Source: Panax quinquefolius
Taxonomy: Eukaryota; Streptophyta; Magnoliopsida; Apiales; Araliaceae
Length of the DNA: 64,000 nt
Reading direction: 5' to 3'
Assembly: GCA_020205615.1 (NCBI GenBank)
Contig: CM035162.1
Location: 30,668,681-30,732,680, forward strand
The position numbers and the translations under genes were made by a program. Position 1 is the first letter of the stretch; each line of letters opens with the position of its first letter. The notes below the pieces were generated by a model. It had not been told where the DNA came from. It searched no databases and saw only the letters and a list, made by a program, of their open reading frames with translations. Shown piece after piece: positions 19,679-31,055 of this stretch.

Positions 19679-22327
19679 AAATTGAGTTCCATAACCCAAT
19701 TAATTTAGTCATATTTTGACTTTAGCAATTTATAAAGCATGGTATGTAGCTCACCACATTATCACATTTAATCTACAAACATAATAGAACTTAAAAACTT
19801 ACCTTGATTGAGGATTACCGTTATAGTTTACTTTAATTTCTCCTCACGAATCCTACACAATCGTGTTCACATACACGCATATTAGATAACCAATTATATC
19901 ACATGTATTGTGCATATTAATTTTAATTAATCATATAAGTCATGATCATTAGTTACCATAACCTATAATCTTTTATTCTTGTCTTACAACCATTCTCGGT
20001 TTCTTTAGAAACTTTGTTCGTTTTAACCTTTTTATGCATAATAACGTTCTCACATGACTAGTGTATAAATACTTTACATCTCGAAACATAAATCATTTAT
20101 ATCCTATTTTAAGAATATTCCTCTCTTTTATAGTAAACTCGGAACCATGTGGTTTATGAATAGTTTTTACTGCACAAACATGGCTTACTACATCATTTCT
20201 TTAATTTCGGTAATTTTCATACCTTTTTGATAGTTCATGTGTTAAATCATCATATCCCCTCTTACGCGAATGCTTTATTTCATAAGCAACTTAGCTTCGC
20301 ATTTTATCTCACGAATAATTCGCATTCTCGCTTCGCATATATATAAATATATATATGCACCGTTATATAATTATTCGTTCAAAATGTTCGTTTCGAACTC
20401 CGGAAACCTTCATTTCATTACTTTCATAACCATTATTATTTTTAATGGTTTCATAATTTTCGTTTCGCTATAAAACCATTTTATGTGTCATTTCCGACTT
20501 GCATTCACATAACTATGTAAATTTATATTTACCTTACATTTTTATTTCGTTTTTTATGCCCGGAATGAATTTTCATGGCATAAAGTACCATATAACCTCA
20601 ATACTTCGATATTGGGTCTTTATTAGGCCTTATGTTGCTTAAAATTTAGTCCAAACACGATCCAGAACGTCGAACATCAAAACAGTCCATGTCGGTTATG
20701 TTCGTTGTCTCCCGATTTTAAGTTCTGACATACTTTTTCGCTCATTTTTTATTCTTAAACCATTAATCGAATCGTGGCAAATTTATGGTATGTTATAGAC
20801 CTCATGTCATAGTATTTTTTAAAAATTTCTATCCGCAAAAACGAACCACGGAAACTAACCGAAACGGAGCTCAAAAATCACTCCAGCAGTAGCCTGCACA
20901 GCAGGCGCCGGCGGCACTGGACGCTGCCTGCCCTGCTGCCGCCTTGGCCGGCTGCAGCGCTTAACGAGTTGCCTACTTTGCGATTTTCTCACGCCTTGCT
21001 CGTTTATCGGATCGATTCCAAATTTCAATATGTTTTTAGTATCATATGAGACTATTTTTAAAAAATATCAAACTCTTCTTTTAGGTTCGTTAGGCAGCCC
21101 AAACAGAGCATCAAAAGTGTACGTTCACAACAGTTTTCACTTTTGTTTCAGTTTTACCCTCTCTCGCTAAAACAGTCAGAACTTTTTCGTTTCAAAACAT
21201 TATTGAGCGATTCTTGAGCCCACGCGAAGATAACTTCCGGGACTACAACTTTTATTCTTTAACCATTTTCAAATTCTCAACACAAAATTCCAGAAAATTC
21301 GTGCAAGGGGCTGAATCAAATCTGTTTTCCAGATTTTTGGCAGATTCAACGCGGCTACTTTGAACTGTCATAACTTCTTGCTCCGAAATCGGAATTAGTC
21401 TGTTCCGGAGTTTATGGAAAGCTTATTCAGTGTACTACACATCCCCAAAAGCCCAGAATTTTCTGGAAACATATACTAGACCCAAAATTGGCCTCTAGGT
21501 CAGCGGTCATACTAGTTTTTCACTTTTCGTTTTGATTTCCAATTGCTTTTCGCTTTAACTTAGTATGCTCAATCTCTTTAATTATCTTCATATATGATAT
21601 ACATATCTAACCCAAGCTTTGATTTTGCTTAAAACTTGGTTTTTTAATCAAAACAGTTCATAGAGGACTTGGACTTCTATCGAACATTTCATATGCGCTG
21701 TTTTGAAAACACCATTTCCATAACCATTTGTTTGTATTATTAACCCATTCAAGCATACCAATTAATTTCATATTCTAGTCAAATATCCTCATTTAGACAT
21801 TTTAACAAACACCAAACATGCAAGCTTTAAAAAAACTCAGTTTTATATAAATTCTAACATATAAATACACAATTTCCTTATGTAATCCTTCCTTATACTC
21901 TGGAATTTTTCTGACGCCACCAATAATACAACCTCCCACAACCAATCATAACAATTAATAACTATTATTTACTCAAATTTTATGAATTTTGCCAATAAAA
22001 CATAACTTGCCTTTTATTTTTGCTTGCTATTATAGTTGAAATCTTGCTCTGAGCTTGATTATGTAGGAATTGAATCCCTCCTTTGCCAATACTTCAAAAT
22101 CTTCTTTACTTCCCGCTTGGAGTATCAATTAGTTCACTTAGTCTAACTTTTGGTAAAGGCTTCTTGTATAAGATTTGAAGAAGAGTTCGAGCTTGGTTTT
22201 CTTGGGAGTAAAAGGGCTGAACATTTTTGAACTTAGTATGTGAAATGAGTTGCACTGTATAAGGATATAAAAAAAACCCACTAACTTCTTCCAGCAGCTC
22301 CCTCATTTCCCACTCCAATAGAGAAAT

Positions 22328-22462
22328 GGTTAGTATGAAGTTTATTTTGAGGTAAGTTGGTCAATTGACCATAGAATACTGACACACATGCGAGGTTGTA
22401 TGTGTGTCAGTATTCTATTGGCCAATTGACCAACTTACCAAAAAAATAACTTCATGCTAACC
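22328..22462. mobile_element. Short hairpin MITE, copy 3
   Basis: The best-conserved hairpin of the family: GGTTAGTATGAAGTTTATTT at the left, AATAACTTCATGCTAACC at the right. Inner arms GTTGGTCAATTGACCATAGA / TCTATTGGCCAATTGACCAA flank ATACTGACACACATGCG / TGTGTGTCAGTAT. Inserted in the solo LTR, hence younger than it. Confidence 0.75.
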
Positions 22463-23473
22463 GGATCCCTCAAATAGATTTGCTAGGTGGCTTCCTCCTA
22501 ACTAGTACACCACCTACTTTACTTATACACCTCATGGTAAAAATGAATAAGCAATTATGCAAACTTAATACATACATTCGTATATAACATACATTACATA
22601 TATACTAATACATATGATATACATAATACCCATACATGTATGGTTAATACAACATAATTTGGCTAATCTATACATATACATATATGTATAAAATTCTTCC
22701 ATAAAAATGGGAATTAACCAATTATAAAATAACACTTTTAGTGTACCAAACCATTACTTAAAATAATTAGTATTATTAATTATTTTAAGTAACTTATTAA
22801 ATTATACAATCTATATTATATAATTAAAATCAATTTCCTTCCTTTCTCCATAAATTGTTTTCAAACAATTTATTTACATATTAAATATATAATTTAATAT
22901 ATTCAAATATGAATTTAATTTACTAACTAGTTGATGCCAATATACATATTTTATATATTGGATCGCATCTCATATTTTTACTTTACATCATTTGGTATAA
23001 TATTAAATATTATACCATTATCCATGTAACATACTATCATATATCCAATTATTTTCTTTCCTTTCTATAAATTGTCTTCACAATTTATTTTACTATAGTA
23101 AATATATTAATATATTCACTACATTAAATACATGCATATATTACACTCAATAAGGTAATATATAATTTTTCAATAAAATAGTGGTTATACATGAAGTATA
23201 TTTAATGCCACCAATCTACCATATTAAAATAATTTAATATTATAAATTATTTTAATTTTATCCATCTCATTTCCTTTAATAAATTACCCCTACAATTTAT
23301 TGACATATAATAAATATATAATACCAATATATTTATTAAGCGTAAACATCACATATTGCATAGTTCTTACTCATTTATGCAATATTATATCACACAACAT
23401 ATCATATAATAGGAATTTTATTTATTAAATTCTTATTTTAATAATTTCCACAAATCTGAGTTATCACACCAGT

Positions 23474-24232
23474 AGCTTTGATATGACTCAACGATCATTA
23501 AATCATGACTCTACGATCTAATCATTACTCGTTTAATCACGACTCTACGATCGTTAAGTCATGACTCTATTGTCGTTTAGTCATGATTCTATAATCGTTA
23601 AGTTATGATTGTACGGTTTAAAAATTCATAGAGGTGTCACATTCCTGTTTTGAGTATCCGAACAAGGATTTTGGCAAAACCCAGAAAGATAAGGGAAAAT
23701 TAGGGCAAAACTTGACACCCAAAATAGAGCATCATTATGAGAAGAAATAAAAAAAAAATTAGGCATACACCTTGAAACGAAAACAATCGATGAGCCTTTT
23801 TCTCGGATCAGCAGTTCCTTATTTCCATACTACCCACATAGACGCGACTAAACCACATCGTCATGTCACCAGACTTTTGGATATCTCCCAATCATTGACG
23901 CAATTTATGATGCTAATTTCGTTGGAGCTGCTCATGTTAATTGTCTTTTCTTCGTCGTCGCTCTCGGTGATAGATAAGGAACCGATTTGAAATCAATTTG
24001 GGATCGATTTGGACTGATTTGGGGATATAGAGCTTTTCACAAGTCTTTGACGTATAAAGGTATGATTTTTATACAACTCGGCAATTTAAGTCTTTTAATT
24101 ATATATTTAATTCACATAAGTAATGTAATATAATATCACGTATTGTCACACCAATTTTCTGTTAAATGGTTAACAAACACATGCTATTACTTTTTGTAAA
24201 TAACGTGAAATTTAATTTAATGAGTTAACTGT
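23474..24232. other. Intergenic DNA with exon-like segment
   Basis: 23475..23640 carries repeated GACTCTACGATCGTTAAGTCAT-type motifs of about 30 nt. 23770..23995 is more GC-rich than its surroundings and reads as possible exon or leader sequence on the minus strand (an acidic stretch SDDEEKTINMSSSN in one frame). No family recognised. Confidence 0.3.
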
Positions 24233-24234
24233 TA

Positions 24235-24482
24235 CTCCATCCTATTCATATTAAATGTCTTTTTAGAGTTAAGCACACTTATTAAGAAATAACACAAAAT
24301 GTCTTTTGTATCCCTAATTAATTATTTCTCTCTCCACAATGGTCCATGGAATTGCATTTACTAAGCATATTAAATAGAGGGGTAAATTAGAAAAAAATAG
24401 TGCAATATTGCATAGGAATTCCAAAACAACACTTATATAGAATAAAATGAAACTCTCTAAAAAGACATTGAATAGGAGGGAG
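24235..24482. mobile_element. Stowaway MITE
   Basis: TA at 24233..24234 and 24483..24484. CTCCATCCTATTCATATTAA and TAAAAAGACATTGAATAGGA near the two ends belong to inverted termini of about 35 nt, the right one finishing GGAGGGAG. 248 bp; typical of Stowaway. Confidence 0.75.
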
Positions 24483-24537
24483 TAAAATATTCAGTCTATA
24501 TAATTGTAAATTGAAGTCGATTATAGTGGAAAAAAAT

Positions 24538-25869
24538 GGCAAAAAACACATTTACCCCCCTGTGGTCGTCGACTTGTAAGTAATTGGTCACTGAACTTTA
24601 AAAATATGCAATTGGACCACTGTGCTTTCTAAAAATGAAAATTCAGGCCATTCCGCCCAATTTCTTGGACGGACGTCAAATATTTTCAGATGTGGCATTG
24701 AAAAAAATTAAAAAATCATTATTTTCTGATGTGGCAACACAAAACTGTAAGCATTGAGTCATTGTACTTTAAAAAAATGTAATTGACCCACTAAACTTTT
24801 AAAAAAATTTAATTAGGTCATTCATTGGACAAAAGTCAAATACTATGAAAAATATTAAAATCTATTAATAACTAAACATAAAAATAAAAAACGAAACAAA
24901 ATAAAATAAAAAACAAAACCAAATCAAAATCAAAATAAGAGTGAAGAGGGGTGGTTTTCTGCACTTCTTATGTGGATTTATTGGGTTTATATTATATTAA
25001 ATTTTAGATTTTAGGGTTTTTGCAGTGGAAGATAATTTGGGTGTATTGGGAGTAGTTTTGCTTCAATCTTCTAACTTTTTTCTTAAATTTTCAGATATAA
25101 ATAAGTTGGATATATGAACATTCTAAATATTTAAACAACTTTTAACTAAGATATTGCAACACAATTCTTCAGTAATCCTATCAACACAATTATTCACATA
25201 CACTACAATCATAACATTCCATGAAACCAAACTCTCATTAGCATGGTTTATGAACGTATCATTCACAGCCATGACATTGTTACGTGATGTATTAGTTACA
25301 ACAGGCAAGAGGCTAGCCATTGTACCAAAATCGGATTCGACGCCAAATGTTTGCATATCCCTACAAACTTCCAATGCATCATCAAATAGTCCATTTTGTG
25401 CATACCCAGCAACCAACAAGTCTCAAGAAATCCACATAAGAAGTGCAGAAAACCACCCCTCTTCACTCTTATTTTGATTTTGATTTGGTTCTATTTTTTA
25501 TTTTGTTTTGTTTTGTTTTTTATTTTTATGTTTAGTAATTAATATATTTTAATATTTTTCATAATATTTGACGCCCGTCCAATGAATGACCTAATTAAAT
25601 ATTTTTAAAAAAAGTTTAGTGGGTCAATTACATTTTTTTAAAGTACAGTAACTCAATGCTTATAGTTTTGTGTTGCCACATCAGAAAATAATGATTTTTT
25701 GATTATTTTTTTCAATGCCACGCCTGAAAATATTTGACCGTGAAATTTGACGGAATGGCTGAATTTTCATTTTTAGAAAGCACGGTGGTCCAATTGCATA
25801 TTTTTAAAGTTCAGTGGTCAATTGGTTACAAGTCGACAACCACAGATGGTAAAAGGTATTTTTTTTCCC
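24538..25869. mobile_element. Pack-MULE-like element carrying a PPR gene fragment
   Basis: Inverted arms of about 440 nt: left 24538..24980, right 25428..25869. Examples are GTGGTCGTCGACTTGTAA / TTACAAGTCGACAACCAC and GAGGGGTGGTTTTCTGCACT / AGTGCAGAAAACCACCCCTC. Near-identical flanks GGAAAAAAAT (24528..24537) and GGAAAAAAT (25870..25878) fit a 9-bp Mutator target duplication with one indel. The single-copy centre holds a pentatricopeptide-repeat coding fragment on the minus strand. Long arms, target size and captured exon together define a Pack-MULE-like structure; no transposase is encoded. Confidence 0.75.
25123..25436 (-). pseudogene. Captured PPR-protein fragment
   Basis: 98 codons remain open, reading LVAGYAQNGLFDDALEVCRD, then MQTFGVESDFGTMASLLPVV, and later ESLVSWNVMIVVYV. 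These are the SWNxMIxGYAQNG and ALxxFxxM signatures of plant PLS-type pentatricopeptide proteins, which bind organellar RNA. Weaker similarity continues to about 25436 into the right arm, after a stop. It is about one to two motifs of a protein normally over 500 aa, with no start context and no organelle signal, so it cannot work as a PPR protein. If transcribed with the long arms it could yield small RNAs against the parent gene. Confidence 0.75.
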
Positions 25870-25878
25870 GGAAAAAAT

Positions 25879-26500
25879 TACCCCTGCTATAGCAAGAATG
25901 AAAAAAGAAAATTCATAAATAGGTAAAGCCATCTGTGAAAATGTAGTAGTTTTGAAAGCGGGAATCTTCGCCTAGTTACTGGGAAAATTAGTTACCGGAA
26001 AAAAGGAATCCGGCGAGAGTGAATTTTCCAAAAAAAAAAACAAATGTGGGATTGGGTAAACTGTCAATTACCTTAGATTTGGTGCTAAAGGTCAGAGAAA
26101 AAGGAGAAGAACCAGCAGACGAGCGAGAGACTGGATGGGATCCGGAATCCGAATTAGCCTTTGATGTAAAGAAAAAGCTTTGAGGCGGCGGAGATCGGTG
26201 GCCGCTGAGAGCGTTTGAGAGACAACGATTTCTTCAGTTTGCTCCACGCACCAGCCATGTCACCAATATAGTGGGTAAGGGTTTTAGGATGAACGATGAA
26301 TTGGGGGTTTTGAGAAGATATTGATTGGAAATTGTATCTAATTAGGGTTTGGTTATGCCTGTGAAAGAAGCATTACTGGAGTTGGGAAGAAGGTAGTACT
26401 AACAATTATCCAATTATCCAAAAAAAATCTACAAGGAGTAGATAAATTTTTTTATCCGACTATTGAATTTTTCAAAAGTAAATAATACCTAGAGCCGGCA
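25879..26500 (-). pseudogene. Possible orphan 5' exon (minus strand)
   Basis: On the minus strand, an AT-rich leader with AACCCTAATTAG is followed by ATG at 26258 opening MAGAWSKLKKSLSLK, then a Ser-rich stretch reached by a one-base frame change, and a clean AAG|GTAATT donor at 26072/26071. GC content is locally high (GGCGGCGGAGATCGGTGGCC). It could be the first exon of a gene whose remainder was lost or displaced by the adjacent Pack-MULE. I do not recognise the protein; the evidence is composition and splice-like ends only. Confidence 0.3.
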
Positions 26501-27524
26501 AACGGGCGGGTGCAAAAATTTGGGTCAAAACGCAAGCGAAAAGGTCAGCTGTGATTTTCACGGATTAAAAAAAAGTTCATAATGGTAAAACCAACAATTA
26601 TATGGCCAATTGCCGGCCATAAAAGGTTATTTATAATTTATTTTTTGAGCTCATGAAAGTCATGGGGCAATTAAAAAAGCATTGTGAATTTGTGGAAAAA
26701 AAAAATACGACCCAAAGTTCTGCTTTTTTAATAGACAGGCTTACGACCACCATGGCTTTAGGCGTTTATCGATCTAATTAATACCCATGAGATGTGGGAA
26801 ACCATTGGAACATTTTTCGTTTTCCAAAAAATATCCTATATTTTTAGTTAAATATAATTTAACAAAATTGATATCCTATAATTTACAAAAATTAGTTATA
26901 TATATTGTGTAGTTTAAACCCTTGCCTAGTATTATTGAATTAATATATAAACACAAAATTTTCAAACCTGGCATGTAGTTGTTTATTCAAATCTTGGTAA
27001 AAAATGGAATTAAAAGATTTACAAATCAATTTTTAAATTTACATTTATTTGATTTGATTATGTAAGCTTAAATATTATTAATTATTGTAAGACCCTAATT
27101 TTATGGATGTTTGATTTATTATTGTTGTGTCAATTTCAGTTGTAATCGTGGGTTGTTTTATTACTTGATTAATAACGGCTAAAATGTAGTAGTATATAGA
27201 ATTACTAAATGCGTCCCGTGTCTCCGACACTATATGGACGGTGGGATTTATTTCAAATTTTGGACGGTCCAGATGATTTATTGAATGAGTAGAAAATTCA
27301 AAATCATTTGTATTTTATTAGATAGAATAGATATTTGCCTAATGTATCAATACAAAAAATTGAATTGAATACAATAGGATTATAAAGATAACTTCATTTA
27401 TTGTAAATCTCCTCAAAAAAACACTTCAAAGTCGACATAAATATTCACAATATAAATATTTTTTAATTCTTTTGCCAATCACATTTATTAATATTAGTGT
27501 TAAGTGGTACGAATCTTTTTCATG
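26501..27524. other. Intergenic DNA
   Basis: No ORF or repeat that I can support. AT-rich, with an isolated GC patch GCCGGCAAACGGGCGGGTGC at about 26494. Confidence 0.4.
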
Positions 27525-27527
27525 TTA

Positions 27528-27839
27528 GAGGTGTTTGATAAAAACTGAATGAATCTGAATGAAAAAAGTTTTTTGATAATTGACATGTCATAAACATCTG
27601 AATAACAGATTTTTATTATTTTATCCCTCTAAAAAAATTCAAAACTGTTATAAATTTATTTAATATTACTTAATATAATAGTTAATATTGTAAATAAAAA
27701 AAAAATCATGCAACCCTCATATCCAAAAAAATAACACTAAACCATTCAGTCCAAATCGTCTGAATAACTGACCGATTTAATCATTCAATTCTAAACAAAT
27801 AGCGGTTTAATAATCACCATTCAACATCAAATCATCCTA
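27528..27839. mobile_element. Tourist-like MITE, copy 2
   Basis: TTA at 27525..27527 and 27840..27842. Begins GAGGTGTTTGATAAAAACTG and ends ATTCAACATCAAATCATCCTA, imperfect inverted repeats matching the copy at 6563. The internal GAATGAAAAAAGTTTTTTGA and GTCTGAATAACTGACCGATT blocks are shared with 59176..59506. Confidence 0.65.
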
Positions 27840-28115
27840 TTATACCTACTACATATTAAGTAGTACAAGCTAAGCTCCAAATTACTACATTTACAAATAC
27901 ACTCTCAATCCCTTCCTTGTGCACAATAAAGACTAGCTTTACATCTATCTATATACACTCATTCAAACCCCAATCCATATTATCTATAATTACTAAAGTT
28001 TTATCTAGCATAGCACAATCTCGGATTTCTTACTTAATCACGAGCGGCATCGAAAACATAATAACTCCACTCAATTTAATTTACTAAATAAAAATGTAAT
28101 AATTATTATGACTAA

Positions 28116-29835
28116 TTAAGTGAAAGATAATGTTGACAACGTAGTTGCCGATGAAGTTCTAGGAGATCCCGACGTCTGTTTTAATATCACTGTCGGTAAG
28201 ATACTGGTTTTCCTCCTCTCTTGCTCCTTAATCAACTCTCCGGCAAATAATTCCAACTTGTCCAAATTCGTATTCGAGGCCAACTTTTTTCCTTTAAATA
28301 ATACAGATTCTACGTTCTTTTCTGCCAAAATTTCTTCTATTTTTGTTAATATGTTGTTCTTGTCACATTTTGAGCTGCCATGCCCAGCACCAACAATGCC
28401 ATTTGCTTGAATACGAACGTAATCACTTGTTCGAGACTCGCCAAATGCCATCGATACAGCTTGATCGACCTATATTGAACAAACGATACGATAAACTAGC
28501 TCGCTCAACTAATTATAAGTCTCGGTTTAAATAATTGATAAACTTGGGATCCTGGATTCTACGAAGTTAAATTTAGATTATAAGTTGGTCGATTAATATA
28601 TATCTTTAATACACCTTGAGGGGAAATCACCTCCCGATCTGCGTGTTGACATTGTATTGATCAATTGACCAAAGTTAACTTCATGTTAATCACTCCCGTC
28701 GAATTGAATGAAACATCTTGATAAGAACATTTTTATTTTGTGGTTAGAGAAAAGAGAAAAATATATTTTTGGTATTTTGTTGTCAGATTGGCACATTTAA
28801 TATTTTAGTCCTACCGACAAAATTCTCCATAATAAAAAGATCGATCGGGATTTTAAATAAATATGTTAGATGATGTACAATCATTTAATATCATCATTAT
28901 TGTATACGTACCATGTCGGAAACTCCTTCTCCGGCGATCTTGATCAATGCTGTCGGCAAAGGCTTCGAGTTTCCGGCAATGCCGGAATACACCTCGCCGT
29001 TACCCAAAGAAACAACCAACAAATCCTCAACCTCATTACAAAAGGGAAACTCTTGCTTATTGTTAAGCACGTGAGTAATGGCGGCGGCGGTGGGATTGTT
29101 CATTGCAACCTCGCCTCCTACCGCCACAATCTTGGTTTTCCGATCAACCGACCTTACCTCAATTGACCCTACTGCCGCCGTGGCAGCACACACGTCCTTG
29201 ATCTTGAAATCGTAGCCGTCGATTTCCAACGCGTCAGCACGGGAAAACACAAAAGGCGCGCCAGTGGTTAGATCATAACAGGGAACCAGAACAGCCTTCA
29301 AGGTGTCTTTCAATGTCAAGTCACCAAACGTCTTCCCAAACACCTTCTCTGCTTGCCGGAAAATCCGGCGGATGACACCCGCCGACGACGACTTGGAAAT
29401 TTTCCGGCGATTGTTAACAACGAATTTGAGAGCCTCTTTAGCTGTGAACATGGGCCCGCCGTCTTTTTCTACGGTGAAGAGAAGGGCGGCGAGGATACCT
29501 CCGGCGCCGGATCCGGCCACCACGTCAAAGTAATTGGCGATTCTGGCATTTGGGTTTCCCGATTTTTTCTGAAGGTTGGACTCGAGATGGACGAGGGACT
29601 TGGCGGCGAGGATGCCGTCGGTGGCGCCACCACCGTCGATGGATAGAATTCTGACTTTTCCGGTGATGTGCTTGCCGGATTTCACTTGCTCAAGTGGGTA
29701 GGATTGTTCTTTGTTTAAGGAAAGTTTGGGGTCATCGTATCCGAATAGGAATTTGTTTTCGAGAATTGAGAAGATCTCGTAAGTGAGCTTGTCTACTTCA
29801 AAGTTAGAGTCGATCATTGAAACTGCTGCCGCCAT
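28116..29835 (-). CDS. Patatin-related phospholipase A, group III (2 exons)
   Basis: Exons are 29835..28912 and 28469..28116 (GACATG|GTACGT donor, AATATAG|GTC acceptor, phase 0), giving 425 aa. pPLA-III proteins are plant acyl hydrolases of membrane lipids tied to cell elongation and lipid signalling. The N-terminus NFEVDKLTYEIFSILE..FLFGYD is diagnostic of the group. The oxyanion motif is D67-GGGATDG. The esterase motif is G108-S-G-A-G112, that is GxGxG where other patatins have GxSxG, so the usual nucleophile Ser is Gly110. The usual DGG/DGA aspartate position reads VGGEVAMNNPT (about 239-249). Exon 2 restores VDQAVSMAFGESR across the junction. The C-terminus is Ser/Thr-rich. Closest by memory to Arabidopsis PLP6/PLP7 (pPLA-III alpha/beta); which one is undecided. 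Confidence 0.93.
28470..28911 (-). other. pPLA-III intron
   Basis: 442-nt GT-AG intron. It holds a decayed hairpin-MITE copy at about 28560..28693. Short open frames here are intronic. Confidence 0.85.
28560..28693. mobile_element. Short hairpin MITE, copy 4 (decayed, intronic)
   Basis: Recognisable GGAAATCACCTCCCGATCTG, TTGACATTGTATTGATCAAT and GTTAACTTCATGTTAATCAC blocks in the order of the 3720 element. The left arm is badly eroded. Confidence 0.45.
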
Positions 29836-29978
29836 TTTTGTAGTTTGTGAACCGACAAGGGACTGTATATATATAAAAGTATATGTATATGTTTAGAGTT
29901 CTGTTATGGAGGGAGATTAGAGGTGTGAGAATGAAGAAAGGGAAATTTGATGAGGAATGAAAGAAAACAGAAGGTGAG

Positions 29979-29987
29979 CTTATATAG
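29979..29987 (-). promoter_or_regulatory. pPLA-III TATA box
   Basis: CTATATAAG on the minus strand, about 145 nt upstream of the ATG, preceded by a C/T-rich stretch (CCCCCACTTTTTCTCA) and followed by a pyrimidine-rich leader. A second TATATATATA at about 29866 lies too near the ATG to be the likely core promoter. Confidence 0.5.
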
Positions 29988-30029
29988 TGAGAAAAAGTGG
30001 GGGAGAGAGAGAGCATGCGGGTGTCATTT

Positions 30030-31055
30030 AATTTTTATTTATTTATTTACAGTAATTTAATAGCCAATAATATATAAATATTATGTTTGTTTGCAAGAAT
30101 TATACATGAGATTAATTGAAGTATTAATTTCAAGGCTCTTATTTATTTTTTAAAATAAAATTGAGACTATTAGTTCTGAGATAATAAAATGACTTGAAAA
30201 AGAAACTATTTAATACCATGTCCAATTAAGTATTATAATCCCTAGCATTTGGGACTAAAATTTTGTGAACAAAATTTTCCTTTTAACTTTTTTAAAAAAA
30301 TCGATGTATTTTATCCTATATATACTTAAAATAATGATAATATAATATTTTTATTATTAGTAGTAAGGGTATAATTGTCCAAACGGTAAGTTTTTATCCA
30401 AATTTTTAAATAATCATCGACAAAACAAACATAACATGAGATTATTTAAAGTTATTCCATGAATAATATCATAAAAAAACAAACATGTGAGTAAAACTAT
30501 TTAAGCCTAAAATTAATAGTCTTAGAATTATAATTTATAGGAATATAGTTCCAAAATTATAATCTTTACAAACAAACATGACCAAGATGGACACTAAATT
30601 AGGCATTGACAACAAATTTGAATCATAGGATCCTACCACAAAAGAGGAATAAGAAAGTTATTTGGTAACTGATTAAATCTTCATCGGCAGTGGCCAAGTT
30701 ACTTCACTGGAAAAAAAAATTATTTTATAATGTAAGTTAAATTTTAAAATTTTTAAGTATTATATATAAATTGATCCCGCTAAAATTTTATAAATTTTCT
30801 ATTATCTGAGTTAAATTGAAAATTTATAACTTTGTCAATCAAATTTTAACCACATATACTCATATCCTCTCAATATATGTATATATCTCTATAATATTTT
30901 AAACTAAATAATAATCTAATTTATATTATTTTAAAAATAAATAATGAATTACTTATCGATGAACAATTGTGATTAAAAAATCTATTATAAATTTATATAT
31001 TGCATATATATATATCATATAATATTACTTATTATATTTTCATCGTAATAAAGAT
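30030..31055. other. Upstream intergenic DNA
   Basis: AT-rich promoter-distal region. A segment around 30225..30560 (TATTATAATCCCTA.CATTTG... with AAACAAACATAA repeats) resembles 60478..60800, so an old dispersed repeat is likely. No gene. Confidence 0.4.

Larger units (their letters stand above)
18911..23468 (-). mobile_element. Very long solo LTR (4.56 kb)
   Basis: Perfect 5-bp target duplication CCAGT at 18906..18910 and 23469..23473. Termini are TGTAACGATCCCAAGATCGG ... AATCTGAGTTATCACA, so on the minus strand TGTGATAACTCAG ... GGGATCGTTACA. There is no gag, protease or polymerase similarity inside, so it reads as a single LTR left by LTR-LTR recombination. Contents: a 7-bp tandem array (about 19626..19678), a GC-rich patch with CAGGCGCCGGCGGCACTGGA near 20900, and a hairpin MITE (22328..22462). 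LTRs this long are known in some Ty3/gypsy lineages, but the lineage cannot be fixed without an internal domain. Confidence 0.8.

Noticed and set aside
20880..20960. GC-rich island inside the solo LTR as a possible gene
   Set aside because: No long open frame on either strand and it lies within a bounded LTR.
23475..23640. Periodic CGATCGTTAAGTCATGACTC motifs as an operator array
   Set aside because: A degenerate tandem repeat with no associated gene; no basis for a regulatory call.
28870..29646. Plus-strand ORFs of 76-98 codons opposite the phospholipase
   Set aside because: Shadows of the minus-strand exon, caused by its GC-rich codons.
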